A stretch of DNA of 64,000 nt from Methylosarcina fibrata AML-C10 (GCF_000372865.1 NZ_KB889965.1:4113786-4177785), one strand, 5' to 3'; counted from the stretch's first letter, positions 9,168 to 20,077 are shown. Numbers and translations: made by a program. Notes: a model not told the origin generated them from the letters alone.

Positions 9168-10433
9168 TTAGCCGGGGCGGTGATAATGCTTGCTCTTTCC
9201 CGTCCCGGTGCTGGCCAGTTTTTTACTTCCGGACTTGCCGGCGATTTTTTTAGCCTTCACCGTTTTCGATGACTTCCCGGCCGAGGCAAGACGGGTTTTG
9301 CCGGACTTGGCGAGTTTGGTTTTGGCGGCGCCGGACCGGGCTTTTTTGCTGCCGGCGGCCTTTATCCTGGTGCTTGCGTTTTTACTCCTGGCGGCTACCC
9401 ATTTTTTACTGCCATATTTTCGTTTGCCGGCCAGTTGGGCTTTTTGAACCTTGCTGTAACGCTTGGTACTCTTGCCGGCCGATCTTGTCTTTAGATATCG
9501 TGGCTTGAGATCTTCGTTTTGGGCCAGGGACGACACCGGAGAGTTTCTGGCGCCTTTGCCGCAGTCGAGCTGATAAGGCGGTTCGCCGCCGTAGCCGGCC
9601 GGGATGGCATCGATGTTCCGCCCGGCATCGGCCGTATACCGGTTGCTGAAGCCGTTATCCATCATATTCATCATGAGTTGATAACGCTCGGCGCTGGTCA
9701 TCCCCCCCAATACTACGCCGATCAGATGCTTGCCGTTTTGATGGGCGGCGCCGATCAGATTGAAACCGGAGCCGCAGGTAAAGCCTGTCTTCATTCCTTC
9801 CGCGCCGGGATAGCGGGCGGTAAACTTGTTGATTCCGCGCAACTCCCTACCTTTATAAAAAAAACTGTGGCTGGAAAAATAAGGATAGTATTCCGGGAAA
9901 TGGCGTTGAATTTTCCACGCGAGGATGGCCATGTCGCGGGAGGTCGTCACTTGCTGTTCGTTGGGAAGACCGGTCGCATTCATGAAGCGGGAGCTGTGCA
10001 TGCCCAGCAAGCGCGCCTTGGCGGTCATTTTGCGCGCGAAATTTTCCTCGGTGCCGCCCAGATGTTCGGCCAGGACGACCGCGGCATCGTTCGCGGAACG
10101 GGTGATCAATGCCAGAATGGCGTCTTCGACGGTCAGTGTTTCTCCTGCCCTCAAACCCAGCTTGCTGGTCGGCTGGCGGGAGGCATGGGCGGAGGCGGTC
10201 ATGTTGTCGTACAACTGGATCTGTCCCGTATTGAGCGCTTCGAAAGTCATATAAAGCGTCATGACTTTGGTTAACGACGCCGGATACCAGGGCTGCGTCG
10301 CCTCCACCTCATGCAGGACGTTGCCGGTGTCCGCATCGATCATGATCGCGGCATAACGTCCATAACTGGCTCCCGACATGAACAACAGCCAGAGCGGCAG
10401 CAAAATAAAAAGAATCGATTTCGATTTAAGCAT
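9168..10433 (-). CDS. D-alanyl-D-alanine carboxypeptidase (PBP5/6-like, S11) with basic C-terminal tail
   Basis: This 421-residue peptidase S11 enzyme trims the terminal D-Ala from peptidoglycan pentapeptides in the periplasm. All three active-site motifs are present: SxxK at Ser53-Lys56 (PASLTKVM), SxN at Ser113-Asn115 (SANDAA) and KTG at 215-217 (MKTGFTCGSG). An N-terminal signal or anchor occupies residues ~1-24. The usual C-terminal amphipathic membrane anchor was not recognised. Instead residues ~325-421 are a Lys/Ser/Ala/Gly-rich tail (AGKSSKTVKAKKIAGKSGSK) resembling histone-H1-like repeats. The tail may bind acidic wall polymers. Confidence 0.9.
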   Translation of the reverse strand: MLKSKSILFILLPLWLLFMSGASYGRYAAIMIDADTGNVLHEVEATQPWYPASLTKVMTLYMTFEALNTGQIQLYDNMTASAHASRQPTSKLGLRAGETLTVEDAILALITRSANDAAVVLAEHLGGTEENFARKMTAKARLLGMHSSRFMNATGLPNEQQVTTSRDMAILAWKIQRHFPEYYPYFSSHSFFYKGRELRGINKFTARYPGAEGMKTGFTCGSGFNLIGAAHQNGKHLIGVVLGGMTSAERYQLMMNMMDNGFSNRYTADAGRNIDAIPAGYGGEPPYQLDCGKGARNSPVSSLAQNEDLKPRYLKTRSAGKSTKRYSKVQKAQLAGKRKYGSKKWVAARSKNASTRIKAAGSKKARSGAAKTKLAKSGKTRLASAGKSSKTVKAKKIAGKSGSKKLASTGTGKSKHYHRPG

Positions 10434-10732
10434 TAAACGGGCTTCTCAAAATTTATTATTAAAGTTATACGGTTGAAAACGAGCACAGCTTTCAGACTCT
10501 ATGTGCATGAGCGCAGAGTTGAATTGAGCAATCGGCTGTGTTCAGAGAGTTTCGGTTTTTAATACGACGGCAAGACGTTCATAAAAACCGGGAATTTGCT
10601 TTAAACAATAGTGTAGACGTTTTTTAATCGATAATGAGTTTACCTCAAACGTCTGGCCGGACTTATTTGAGCAATTTATAAAGAGTCAACCTCAAAGTAT
10701 TCTAATTATATAGTATTTTGCCTAAGCCATGA
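10434..10732. other. Intergenic, AT-rich, no gene
   Basis: About 300 bp upstream of the carboxypeptidase gene. The sequence is AT-rich with TATAAT-like stretches (for example around 10703-10714), as expected for its promoter. No open frame with a plausible start and no RNA gene was seen. Confidence 0.4.
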
Positions 10733-10762
10733 TAGAAACAACTCGGCCGGGCCCCGGCCGGC
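10733..10762 (-). terminator. Probable terminator of the GH17 gene
   Basis: Immediately after the GH17 stop codon, on the minus strand, there is a very GC-rich near-perfect palindrome at 10744-10760 (CGGCCGG arms). It is followed by a moderately T-rich run (AGTTGTTTCT). The U-tract is imperfect, so efficiency is uncertain. Confidence 0.5.
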
Positions 10763-11794
10763 TTATTTCTTCGGGGAGTGTTTTCCCGGAGCCGACAGGC
10801 CTGGCATGCAGGCATAAGGCGGCTGGCCTTCGCAGATTCCCCAGGCGCCTCCGAACGAGCCTTCACTGCCGGACTTCCAGTTTTCCGAAAATGCTTCGAA
10901 AACGGTCCCGGACCAGCCTTTTTCCGCCAGTTTCCGGAAGGTGGACCGGATCACCTGTTGCTGATTCTTGCGGCCGGCGATGCCGCACCGCTCTCCGGTA
11001 TGGATATTGGTTTCCGTGCCTCCTTCGGGACTGTGAGGCCAGCCGAATTCGGTCAGAATGACTTCCTTGCCGGGATAGGTGCGTCTGATTTCCGAAAGCC
11101 GTTCGATATGAAACTCGGCCGCTTTTTCGGCCGGCGTACAGGAATGGACGCCGGCGTGCTTGTTTTCCCACCACGGAAAAACATTGACTCCCACCCAGTC
11201 CACGGAGCGCGCGAACACCGTTTGTTGGCAGGGAGATGAGCGGTTACACCATTCCCACCAGATGTCGATCGTGGTGACGGGCTGAGTGACCCGAGCTTCC
11301 CGGAGCGCATCGAGGCAGCGGCTGATTTCGCCGTCGTACCGGTTGCCGTGGCGTGTTCTGACTTCCGAACCGCAACTGAGCCGGACGATTGTTTCTGGAA
11401 AAGCCCTGGCGACTTCGATCCCTTTGGCGATCGATTGCGAATTGGTGGCAACGTCTTTGTCGATCCAGAGAATGGCGACGACTTTAAGATGCCTTGCTTT
11501 CGCTTCCGGAAAAATAACGTCCAGACCGTTTAAGACGCCGTAGGTCATGATGCAGCGGAACGGAGTTTCCCGGACGATGGTATCCAGCAGTTGCCGGATC
11601 AACTCCGGCGAGGGAGGAGGCCCGTAATCCGGAGTCAGGCCGCCGACATAAGGGCTGAAGGCGACGCACTGCAGCGCGGATTGGCTCGGAGCGGGTTTGT
11701 CGACCGGCGGGCGTTCCGGTTTAAGTTCGCGTGCGGACAGAGTCTGGCAGGCCAGAATGAATAGGGCGAGAATCGGCAGCAGACCTTGTTTCAT
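10763..11794 (-). CDS. Secreted glycoside hydrolase family 17 (beta-1,3-glucanase-like) protein
   Basis: This 343-residue exported protein has an N-terminal hydrophobic segment (~1-21) with a possible lipobox ILAC at Cys16. GH17 features are visible: FSPYVGGLTPDYGP near the N-terminus, VDWVGVNVFPWW (~205), the nucleophile block VILTEFGWPHS (~250) and a C-terminal VFEAFSENWK. GH17 enzymes act on beta-1,3-glucans by hydrolysis or transglycosylation. Bacterial members are often tied to cyclic glucan or exopolysaccharide metabolism. An AGGGGA ribosome-binding site lies 5 nt before the ATG. Substrate is not deducible from sequence. Confidence 0.8.
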   Translation of the reverse strand: MKQGLLPILALFILACQTLSARELKPERPPVDKPAPSQSALQCVAFSPYVGGLTPDYGPPPSPELIRQLLDTIVRETPFRCIMTYGVLNGLDVIFPEAKARHLKVVAILWIDKDVATNSQSIAKGIEVARAFPETIVRLSCGSEVRTRHGNRYDGEISRCLDALREARVTQPVTTIDIWWEWCNRSSPCQQTVFARSVDWVGVNVFPWWENKHAGVHSCTPAEKAAEFHIERLSEIRRTYPGKEVILTEFGWPHSPEGGTETNIHTGERCGIAGRKNQQQVIRSTFRKLAEKGWSGTVFEAFSENWKSGSEGSFGGAWGICEGQPPYACMPGLSAPGKHSPKK

Positions 11795-11971
11795 AAATCC
11801 CCTGAGAACGGCTCGATGGCGGCAGTAAAAAGAATGACGACTTATGATAATGGATTCCGGCGGAGCCTGTGTATCCCGGACCGATGACTCGAAGGCTGCC
11901 GGCCGTTTTGCTTACGCCGAAACGAAAAGGAAAAGCCGGGTTGATACCAAGGAACTATGGCGTTTCCATGC

Positions 11972-13642
11972 TCAGATATCGAGCTCAAGATCGGAAGCGG
12001 CGGTGCTCGAGCAGGTATAAACAAAACCGGCTTTGCGGGTTTTTTCGTCGATTTCGCAATGAGGGCCGATGCTGACCTGGCCTCGGCATTTGACTTCGCA
12101 TTCGCCGCAACTGCCGCTGCGGCAACTGTAATCGATCTCGATGCCGTGCGCTTCGGCCAGTTCCAGAAGCGTGGTGTGTTCATCGGTGTCGACCGTTATG
12201 CCGGACTTGACAAAACGGACTTTGTGCAGAGTGCCTCTGAGCTGCGCAATTCCGCCGGTCTTGGCGGCAGGCGGGGCGGAGCGTCCCGAGCCGAAACTTT
12301 CCGTGTGATACCGCGACATGTCATAGCCCATGTCCCGCAAAATGCCGCTGAGAGATTGCGCAAACGGATCGGGGCCGCACAGAAAGACGTCGCGTTCAAT
12401 AAGATCGGGTACGAACAAGTTCAGCATGGGGGCATTAATACGCCCGGTAAACCCGGTCCAATGCTCGGTTCCCGACCAGCTCGAGGTCAGCGTAAACGCG
12501 ACCTGAAAGCGGCCGGTGCGCGCCGACAGCATCTCCAGCTCTTTGCGGAAAATAATCTCCTGCGGCGATTTGAAGGACGCCAGCAATTTGACGTCGACTT
12601 CCGCAGCGGTGTCCGCGATCCAGCGCAACATCGAAAGAATGGGGACGATGCCGCTGCCGGCCCCGATAAACAGCAGTTTTCGGGACGAGGATGCGAAACA
12701 GGTGAAATGACCCAAAGGTCCGGTTACGGTCAGCTCGTCACCCGGTTTGATCTGATTGCAGAACCAGTTGGACACCAGCCCGTCCGGTACTCTCTTGACG
12801 GTGATTTCCAGTAAATGGGGGCGCGAGGGACTGGACGACAGGCTGTAGGAACGTCTGACTTCCCGGCCGTTGACGTTCAGTATGAAGGTGACGTACTGGC
12901 CCGGTTTGTAGCAAAACAGGAGCGGCTGCACCGGCATCAGGCGAAAGGTTTTGCAATCGTGGGTTTCGTCGAGGATATCGACGACCCGTAACCGGGTAAG
13001 GCCCGGATTCCATGTTTTCAAACGCTCCAGGTTTTCGATCAGATGGATCCGCAGGGGAGTGGGCGCCACCGGCGGTGAATAAAAAAAGTCGGGGACGGCG
13101 TCGGGTTCCGATAAAGGCTGATTCTCTTCGCCGACAGGCGGTGCGCCGGCCAGTGAAAACGCCAGTCGATAGCCCGGCAGGTCTATGAGAATTCCGTCGT
13201 ATAACTGAATCCGTTTTTTTAGCGGCAGTTTTTTTCTGTTCAGGTAAAGGCCGTTTTCGGCATCCAGGCTTTCCAGATAGAACTTTCCGGAGTCGTGGAG
13301 GATGACGGCGTGATAGGGCGCCATTTTATTGGATTCGAGCCGTAAATCGGCGCTCCGGTGTCGGCCGATCAGCGTGACCGGCGCCAGTCCCCGCACAGGA
13401 ATTTCCAGGACGATCCTGCCTTTTTTGAATACCCTCATCACGTCGCCGGGTTGCTGATTCGGACCGATGCCGGCAAACAGCCGATTCAGCCAGTATTCGC
13501 TGGAATCCGTAAGGCCGGGGTGTTCCTTCGGTGCGTCGTTTCGGGTCGGGTGTGAAGGGGGCGCGGCTAAATCCTTGCCGGCAAAGAAGGATTTTTGCCA
13601 GAATAATTTACCGATGGCTTCGGCTTCATTTTTTGTCTTCAT
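11972..13642 (-). CDS. FHA domain - FAD/NAD(P)H reductase - 2Fe-2S ferredoxin fusion
   Basis: This 556-residue cytosolic redox protein has three modules. Residues ~68-165 are a forkhead-associated domain (VTLIGRHRSADLRL, then YHAVIL; the usual Ser before the conserved His appears to be replaced). Residues ~215-450 are a ferredoxin-NADP reductase-type module with FAD motif RRSYSLSS (263-270), nucleotide loop IGAGSGIVPILSM (326-338) and CGPDPF. Residues ~470-556 are a plant-type 2Fe-2S domain with ligands Cys507, Cys512, Cys515 and Cys544. The reductase/ferredoxin part resembles hybrid-cluster-protein reductase and flavohaemoglobin reductase. The AAGGGGA ribosome-binding site is 5 nt from the ATG. 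It follows the PPOX-globin gene by 119 bp, probably in one operon. Confidence 0.88.
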   Translation of the reverse strand: MKTKNEAEAIGKLFWQKSFFAGKDLAAPPSHPTRNDAPKEHPGLTDSSEYWLNRLFAGIGPNQQPGDVMRVFKKGRIVLEIPVRGLAPVTLIGRHRSADLRLESNKMAPYHAVILHDSGKFYLESLDAENGLYLNRKKLPLKKRIQLYDGILIDLPGYRLAFSLAGAPPVGEENQPLSEPDAVPDFFYSPPVAPTPLRIHLIENLERLKTWNPGLTRLRVVDILDETHDCKTFRLMPVQPLLFCYKPGQYVTFILNVNGREVRRSYSLSSSPSRPHLLEITVKRVPDGLVSNWFCNQIKPGDELTVTGPLGHFTCFASSSRKLLFIGAGSGIVPILSMLRWIADTAAEVDVKLLASFKSPQEIIFRKELEMLSARTGRFQVAFTLTSSWSGTEHWTGFTGRINAPMLNLFVPDLIERDVFLCGPDPFAQSLSGILRDMGYDMSRYHTESFGSGRSAPPAAKTGGIAQLRGTLHKVRFVKSGITVDTDEHTTLLELAEAHGIEIDYSCRSGSCGECEVKCRGQVSIGPHCEIDEKTRKAGFVYTCSSTAASDLELDI

Positions 13643-13761
13643 GGTGTCCCCTTTTTTATAGTTGTCGTTATTAAACCGGGGTGATGGTAAAAAGCGATGC
13701 GTTCCATCCTGCGTTCGCTCAATTTGCCGTTGAGCCTGAACATTGCGGCGACGTTTTTCGG

Positions 13762-15027
13762 TTACCGGTTCAAAACCGACTCGCGCGTGCCTTCCAGAAT
13801 CTTCATTATTTCTTCTACCTGATCGGGCGGAATATTCACTTCGGTCACCGTTTCCCGAAAGAGCTCACAGACCCGATCGAAATGCACGTCGGACAGTCCG
13901 TATTGATCCACCAGGCGTTTGTGACTTGTCCTGAGATCGGCGCCGGTGTACTGGTAAGGCCCGCCGAAGGCCATAGTCAGGAAGGATTTCTGTTTCAGGC
14001 GCTGTTTTTCCATATCGACGTCCTGAAAAAAACGCCCGACCAGTTTGTCATGCAATACTTTCCGGTAAAACAGATCGGTACAGATCTCCAAGGCCTTGTC
14101 GCCGCCGATCCGATCGTACAGCGGAAGCTGCATCAGTTGAAAATAATCGCCGCCCTTGGCGGCGACGTCGTCGGTGCCCCATTCGATTTTCTTGTCCAGT
14201 TTTTTCATCAGGGGGATGTGTTTCGAACATTGAATGTAGGCTTCTTCCACCTCCACCATGACCCAGCGTTCCGGGCATTTCTTTCCTTCCTGATGAATTT
14301 CCTCGATGACGTCCTCGCTCAGCTTGTCCCGGCACTCGAGCAGTTCTTCGTTGCTGACGATCCGGACCTTGCCGTTGACGTGAAGCCCTACCGTATCCTG
14401 AGTGAAATCGATCATCAGCAGGGCAATATGAGGATTTTCCATCATGTTGCCGGTATTGGCGAACACGCCGTTGCCCCGATATTCCGGATAGATCAAGTGT
14501 TTGTCGCTCAGTACCCGGATAAAGCCGGGCTTGCCGAATTTCGACGTGCAATCGCACTCGCCGTGGCGGTCCGCCGTGGCGACGAACAGGAATTCCTGGC
14601 GCTGGATGAATTCCTGCATTTTGGGAGCCAGAAAATCCAGCACCTGCTTATGGTAGAAATTACAGGCGCGGTCCTGGGTTTGCCATTGTTCCTGAAGCCG
14701 GTGCTCGGCAGCGCAGCCGGGCAGGAGAGGCGGTTTTTCTTGAGCGGGTGCGCCTTCCTGTTTTGTCTTTCTTTTAGGTTCAGTGGCATTTTCGGACAAA
14801 AAAAGATCGTTTCCGGGTGGGCGGGCCGTCCTGAACCGGTGTTTGAAAAAAGCAAATTTTTCGGGCGTTGTCCAGGAAGGGCCTTCCTTGACTCCGGATG
14901 CGGCTGCCGCCAGGTTGATTTCTTCGTATGAGGTTGAGGAGTCGGATGGCTGGGGCGGGAGCTCATGCGAGGCTGAAGCTTTTGCCGTTCTGTTTTTATT
15001 TGGTTTTTTGAAAATAAATCTGCCCAT
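13762..15027 (-). CDS. PPOX flavin-binding domain - truncated haemoglobin fusion
   Basis: This 421-residue cytosolic protein has an ATG at 15027 (MGRFIFKKPN), 6 nt after AAGGAG; an upstream in-frame ATG lacks such a site. Residues ~1-125 are a polar, probably disordered leader. Residues ~130-280 are a pyridoxamine-phosphate-oxidase-like split barrel (EFLFVATADRHGECD, FANTGNMMENPHIALL) expected to bind a flavin. Residues ~300-415 are a group I truncated haemoglobin: LYDRIGG, FFQDVDMEKQRLKQKSF, LTMAFGGPYQYTG, and HFDRV with the likely proximal His. Globin plus partner reductase downstream points to NO or O2 chemistry. The domain combination is unusual. Confidence 0.88.
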   Translation of the reverse strand: MGRFIFKKPNKNRTAKASASHELPPQPSDSSTSYEEINLAAAASGVKEGPSWTTPEKFAFFKHRFRTARPPGNDLFLSENATEPKRKTKQEGAPAQEKPPLLPGCAAEHRLQEQWQTQDRACNFYHKQVLDFLAPKMQEFIQRQEFLFVATADRHGECDCTSKFGKPGFIRVLSDKHLIYPEYRGNGVFANTGNMMENPHIALLMIDFTQDTVGLHVNGKVRIVSNEELLECRDKLSEDVIEEIHQEGKKCPERWVMVEVEEAYIQCSKHIPLMKKLDKKIEWGTDDVAAKGGDYFQLMQLPLYDRIGGDKALEICTDLFYRKVLHDKLVGRFFQDVDMEKQRLKQKSFLTMAFGGPYQYTGADLRTSHKRLVDQYGLSDVHFDRVCELFRETVTEVNIPPDQVEEIMKILEGTRESVLNR

Positions 15028-15539
15028 GATCTTCTCCTTAAAAATGACAACAGGATGAGGGCTCATTTTACGGACGGGGTACGTCCTGGGTTGCAAACCT
15101 CGGCGACAGGCAATCCCGGCCGGCTAGCCATTTTCATTATTTTTTGTATGACAATTGTAACAATAATTTTATTTAACAGCTAAGATCATTTACTTAAGCA
15201 ACGAATTTGGCTTCAAAACTTGTATTGACAAGGCCGGGCACACAGGAAAGAACGGCATCTCCAGCGTTTTTCCTCAGCTTGATGCCGGTTTTGGGTTTTG
15301 AAATTTTACGCAGACTCTGCGGATGAATGTGCGTCGATCTATCGGTAAAGAGCTTCTCGGGGCGGACTTCCAAAGCATTTCGGTTCGCGTGCAGGGGCGG
15401 GCAAATTCACTCGTGCCCTTAGGGTATTCGCCCGGATTGGGCGTCGAAGGCGAATAAATTCACCCTGCAATATGAAAGCACTCTAGCCGTCCGTGCCAGG
15501 CCGCCGAAGCCGGCGATCTGCCACTACGGCTTGCCGTTT
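15028..15539. other. Intergenic region with probable globin-operon promoter
   Basis: This 510-bp gap lies between glgB and the PPOX-globin gene. On the minus strand, about 130-165 bp upstream of the globin start, there is a plausible sigma-70 promoter (TTGTTA - 16 nt - AATAAT). Its spacer contains a small palindrome ACAATTGT (around 15160-15167) that could be an operator. From about 15390 to 15480 there are degenerate motifs (GCAAATTCACTCGTGCCC, then GAATAAATTCACCC) that look like an eroded dispersed repeat. No gene was recognised. Confidence 0.35.
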
Positions 15540-17771
<2,232 letters not shown>

Positions 17772-18141
17772 CGGAAGGCCTCAAGGTCGAAGGATAGGTG
17801 GCCCATGGTATCAAATTCGTTCGGGAAGCGGAGTGTAATCTGCAAACGGCCGTCATTTTAGTTATTTCTTTCAGGGAATTATTGATATAACTCATTGTTT
17901 TTTCAATATAAGTCTGAGTGTGGGGGCTTTGGCCGGCTGCCGTCCAAGCGGCGCCGGCTGCGGATTCCGGTCGGTCTCCGGCGGCCGCCGGTTCGGGCTA
18001 TTTACATGGGGAAACGAAACGCTTTACCATGTCTTGAACAACCCAAGGGTTGCCGACAAAGTCTTCGCTGTTTCGCGGACAAAAGAAGGCGGATTTTCCG
18101 AAGACCTTTCCGTCATTTTACAGTGAGCTTATTTCCTAACG
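17772..18141. other. Intergenic between divergent glgB and dipeptidase gene
   Basis: This 370-bp stretch separates two divergent genes and should hold both promoters. The first 120 bp are AT-rich. The rest is GC-rich with a 68-codon open frame from a GTG near 17920 that resembles no known protein. No RNA gene was recognised. Confidence 0.35.
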
Positions 18142-18810
18142 ATGCGCCGGTTCACTCTTACCTTTGCGCTGCTTTTCTTACTTTTCGGCGGACGAGTCGA
18201 AGCCGCCGCCTTGCCTGCCGATTTTGTCTATTTGTCCGACGTTGCGCCGTCGATCGTGCTCGACATACGTTACGCCCGGACCGATAATTTCGTCGGCCGG
18301 CCGATCGACGGCTACGTCAGGCCGACGGCCGTCACGACGCTGGCCACGGCCGAGGCGCTCAAAAAAGTGCAGGCGGATCTTCAGCGTTTCGGGCTCGGAC
18401 TGAAAGTGTTCGATGCCTATCGTCCCCAGAAGGCGGTCGACCATTTCGTCCGCTGGGCAAAAGACGAGCGCGACGTCCGGATGCAATCGAAATATTATCC
18501 GCGCGTAGCGAAGCGGGATTTGTTCCGGGAAGAATACATTGCCGCGCAATCCGGCCATTCGAGGGGCAGCACCGTGGACGTCACGCTGGTTTACCGCGAG
18601 GCCGGCGGTTTCTCCATCGAGCTGGACATGGGCAGTTCCTTCGATTTTTTCGATCCTCGCTCCTGGCCCGATTACCCGGATTTGACGGGCTGGCAGCGCG
18701 CCAACCGGATGCTGTTGCAAACGGTGATGGAAAAACACGGCTTCAAGCCTTATCCGAAGGAATGGTGGCATTTTACCTTGAACCACGAGCCCCATCCCGA
18801 AACCTACTAG
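18142..18810 (+). CDS. ddpX: D-Ala-D-Ala dipeptidase (VanX/DdpX family), 3' end truncated by an IS630 element
   Basis: This 222-residue exported peptidase M15D has a signal peptide (~1-22). Zinc and catalytic residues match VanX: SGHSRGSTVD (His139, Asp146) and KEWWHFTL (Glu207, His210). It cleaves free D-Ala-D-Ala in the periplasm. The TAG stop at 18808-18810 is formed by the TA target duplicate plus the first base of the inserted element. Reading across the precise empty site (18807 joined to 20013) adds eight codons, Y-Y-F-N-F-D-V-E, before a native TAG at 20037-20039. Relatives typically end in a similar aromatic/Asp tail. All catalytic residues remain, so the protein may still work. Confidence 0.88.
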   Translation: MRRFTLTFALLFLLFGGRVEAAALPADFVYLSDVAPSIVLDIRYARTDNFVGRPIDGYVRPTAVTTLATAEALKKVQADLQRFGLGLKVFDAYRPQKAVDHFVRWAKDERDVRMQSKYYPRVAKRDLFREEYIAAQSGHSRGSTVDVTLVYREAGGFSIELDMGSSFDFFDPRSWPDYPDLTGWQRANRMLLQTVMEKHGFKPYPKEWWHFTLNHEPHPETY

Positions 18811-18814
18811 TCAG

Positions 18815-19462
18815 TCACGAAGAAACACAAGGATACAGGCGAGCCAGTTTACGTCGTGCCTGTTGCGTCGTAAATCGCCAATTGACGGGCGTCGCCTTGG
18901 TGTTGCGCGGTAGGATATTGGCTTCGACCTCACGCCGGAGGCTCTCTGTGTCCGGTATCCGCTGTGATAAACACATGTTCGACAAGACGGCCAGTTCGAT
19001 CTCAGCGATGTTTAGCCAACTGCCATGCTTGGGCGTGTAGTGGAACTCCAGCCGTCGCGCCAATTCACGGGCTTGCTCTGCTGGAAAGGCTTCATACAAA
19101 GACGCCATTTTATGGGTATTCAGATTGTCCAGCACCACCCGGATCACCGCCGCGTCCGGATAAAGTTCAGCGATATGCTTCATGCTGTGCGCGAATTCGA
19201 TTTTGGTCCGCCGCGCGGTGATGTCCACCTGCCGAAAACCGCGTTTAGGTTCGCAGATCATCATCAAATCGCAGACGCCTTTCCGTTCATAGCCGGTGTC
19301 ATAGCGGGCCGGTTGACCGGGCTCAGGCGGGAGAGGTTGGCGGACTTCCGCAATGAGTTGCTTCGGACTTTCGTCGAAACACACAACCGGGCGCAACGGA
19401 TCGTAGGGTTCTTCATAAAGGTCCAGCACGTCTTCCATCGCCGCGACAAATTCAGCACTCAC
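18815..19462 (-). CDS. IS630 transposase, C-terminal frame (DDE catalytic part)
   Basis: This part encodes the RNase-H-like DDE domain: first Asp in VVCFDESPKQL, second Asp in VIRVVLDNLNTHK and the Glu in HGSWLNIAEIELAVLS. All three catalytic residues are present. The first in-frame GTG/ATG-like codon lies at the 11-bp overlap with the N-terminal frame. It is more likely translated as a fusion through slippage at the upstream A7 tract than independently. The stop TGA lies 5 bp inside the left end of the element. Confidence 0.85.
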   Translation of the reverse strand: MSAEFVAAMEDVLDLYEEPYDPLRPVVCFDESPKQLIAEVRQPLPPEPGQPARYDTGYERKGVCDLMMICEPKRGFRQVDITARRTKIEFAHSMKHIAELYPDAAVIRVVLDNLNTHKMASLYEAFPAEQARELARRLEFHYTPKHGSWLNIAEIELAVLSNMCLSQRIPDTESLRREVEANILPRNTKATPVNWRFTTQQARRKLARLYPCVSS

Positions 19463-19928
19463 CTCGGGAATGCACCACTCTTGCTTCTGCCAGGGTTTGA
19501 GAGTGTTTTTTTAAAAGCTGACGGATGGTTTCATAGCTGCAACGGTCGGCATACGCTAATTCCACCACTTTGTCCGCCAACAACCGCAAGGTCCAGTGAT
19601 CATGCCCTGTCGGCGCCTCACTACAAGCCAAGGCGATAATATGGGCGGCCTGCTTCTCCGTCAGTTTTGGGGCACGTCCTGGACGGGGGCGTTCTTTCAG
19701 GGCGGCTTCCGGGCCTTCTTCCACACACCGTTGGCGCGTCGTCAACACCATTGATTCCGAGACACCCAAAGCTTGGATAATGTCTTTATCCTGAATACCC
19801 GCTGCCGCTTTTAATAAAATTCGCGCGCGTGTCAGATGGCGTGCCGCGGCTTTTCCTTTGTTGATCATGGCTTCCAAGCCACGCTTTTCGTCTTCAGTCA
19901 GATTGACTTTGTATTTAAGAGCTGGCAT
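19452..19928 (-). CDS. IS630 transposase, N-terminal frame (DNA-binding part)
   Basis: This 158-residue product carries the helix-turn-helix part of an IS630 transposase: LTRARILLKAAAGIQDKDI, then the winged-helix region ALGVSESMVLTTRQRCVEEG. A GAGG ribosome-binding site precedes the ATG. In its last 20 codons the frame diverges from the family: after a seven-A tract (complement of 19506-19512) it reads KHSQTLAEAR. Shifting frame by +1 or -2 restores NTLKPWQKQEWCIPE and joins the DDE part. Either slippage at the A7 tract is used for expression or the gene is disabled. Confidence 0.85.
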   Translation of the reverse strand: MPALKYKVNLTEDEKRGLEAMINKGKAAARHLTRARILLKAAAGIQDKDIIQALGVSESMVLTTRQRCVEEGPEAALKERPRPGRAPKLTEKQAAHIIALACSEAPTGHDHWTLRLLADKVVELAYADRCSYETIRQLLKKHSQTLAEARVVHSRGEC

Positions 19929-20077
19929 TGCTTGACCTCAATCAGTAACCATCAATGCCACTATAGAGTGACTTACAAGCCCAATATATCCTTTTGATTT
20001 AAATTGACTGACTACTACTTCAACTTCGACGTCGAGTAGTTGACACGGAAAGATGCCCGTAGGGCGGGGGTAAAGGC

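Larger units (their letters stand above)
18810..20012 (-). mobile_element. IS630-family insertion sequence (about 1203 bp)
   Basis: The element encodes a two-frame IS630-type transposase on the minus strand. Ends are imperfect terminal inverted repeats starting GTCAGTCA (18810-18817) and finishing TGACTGAC (20005-20012). Weaker similarity extends about 25 bp inward, with AAGGATA shared by both ends. The element is flanked by TA on both sides (18808-18809 and 20013-20014), the target duplication expected for IS630/Tc1-mariner transposition. It sits in the last codons of the VanX-type dipeptidase gene. Confidence 0.9.

Noticed and set aside
9519-10274. 251-codon plus-strand frame
   Set aside because: It is antisense to the carboxypeptidase active-site region; no motifs.
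13681-14931. 416-codon plus-strand frame
   Set aside because: It lies opposite the PPOX-globin gene, which has clear domains and a good ribosome-binding site.
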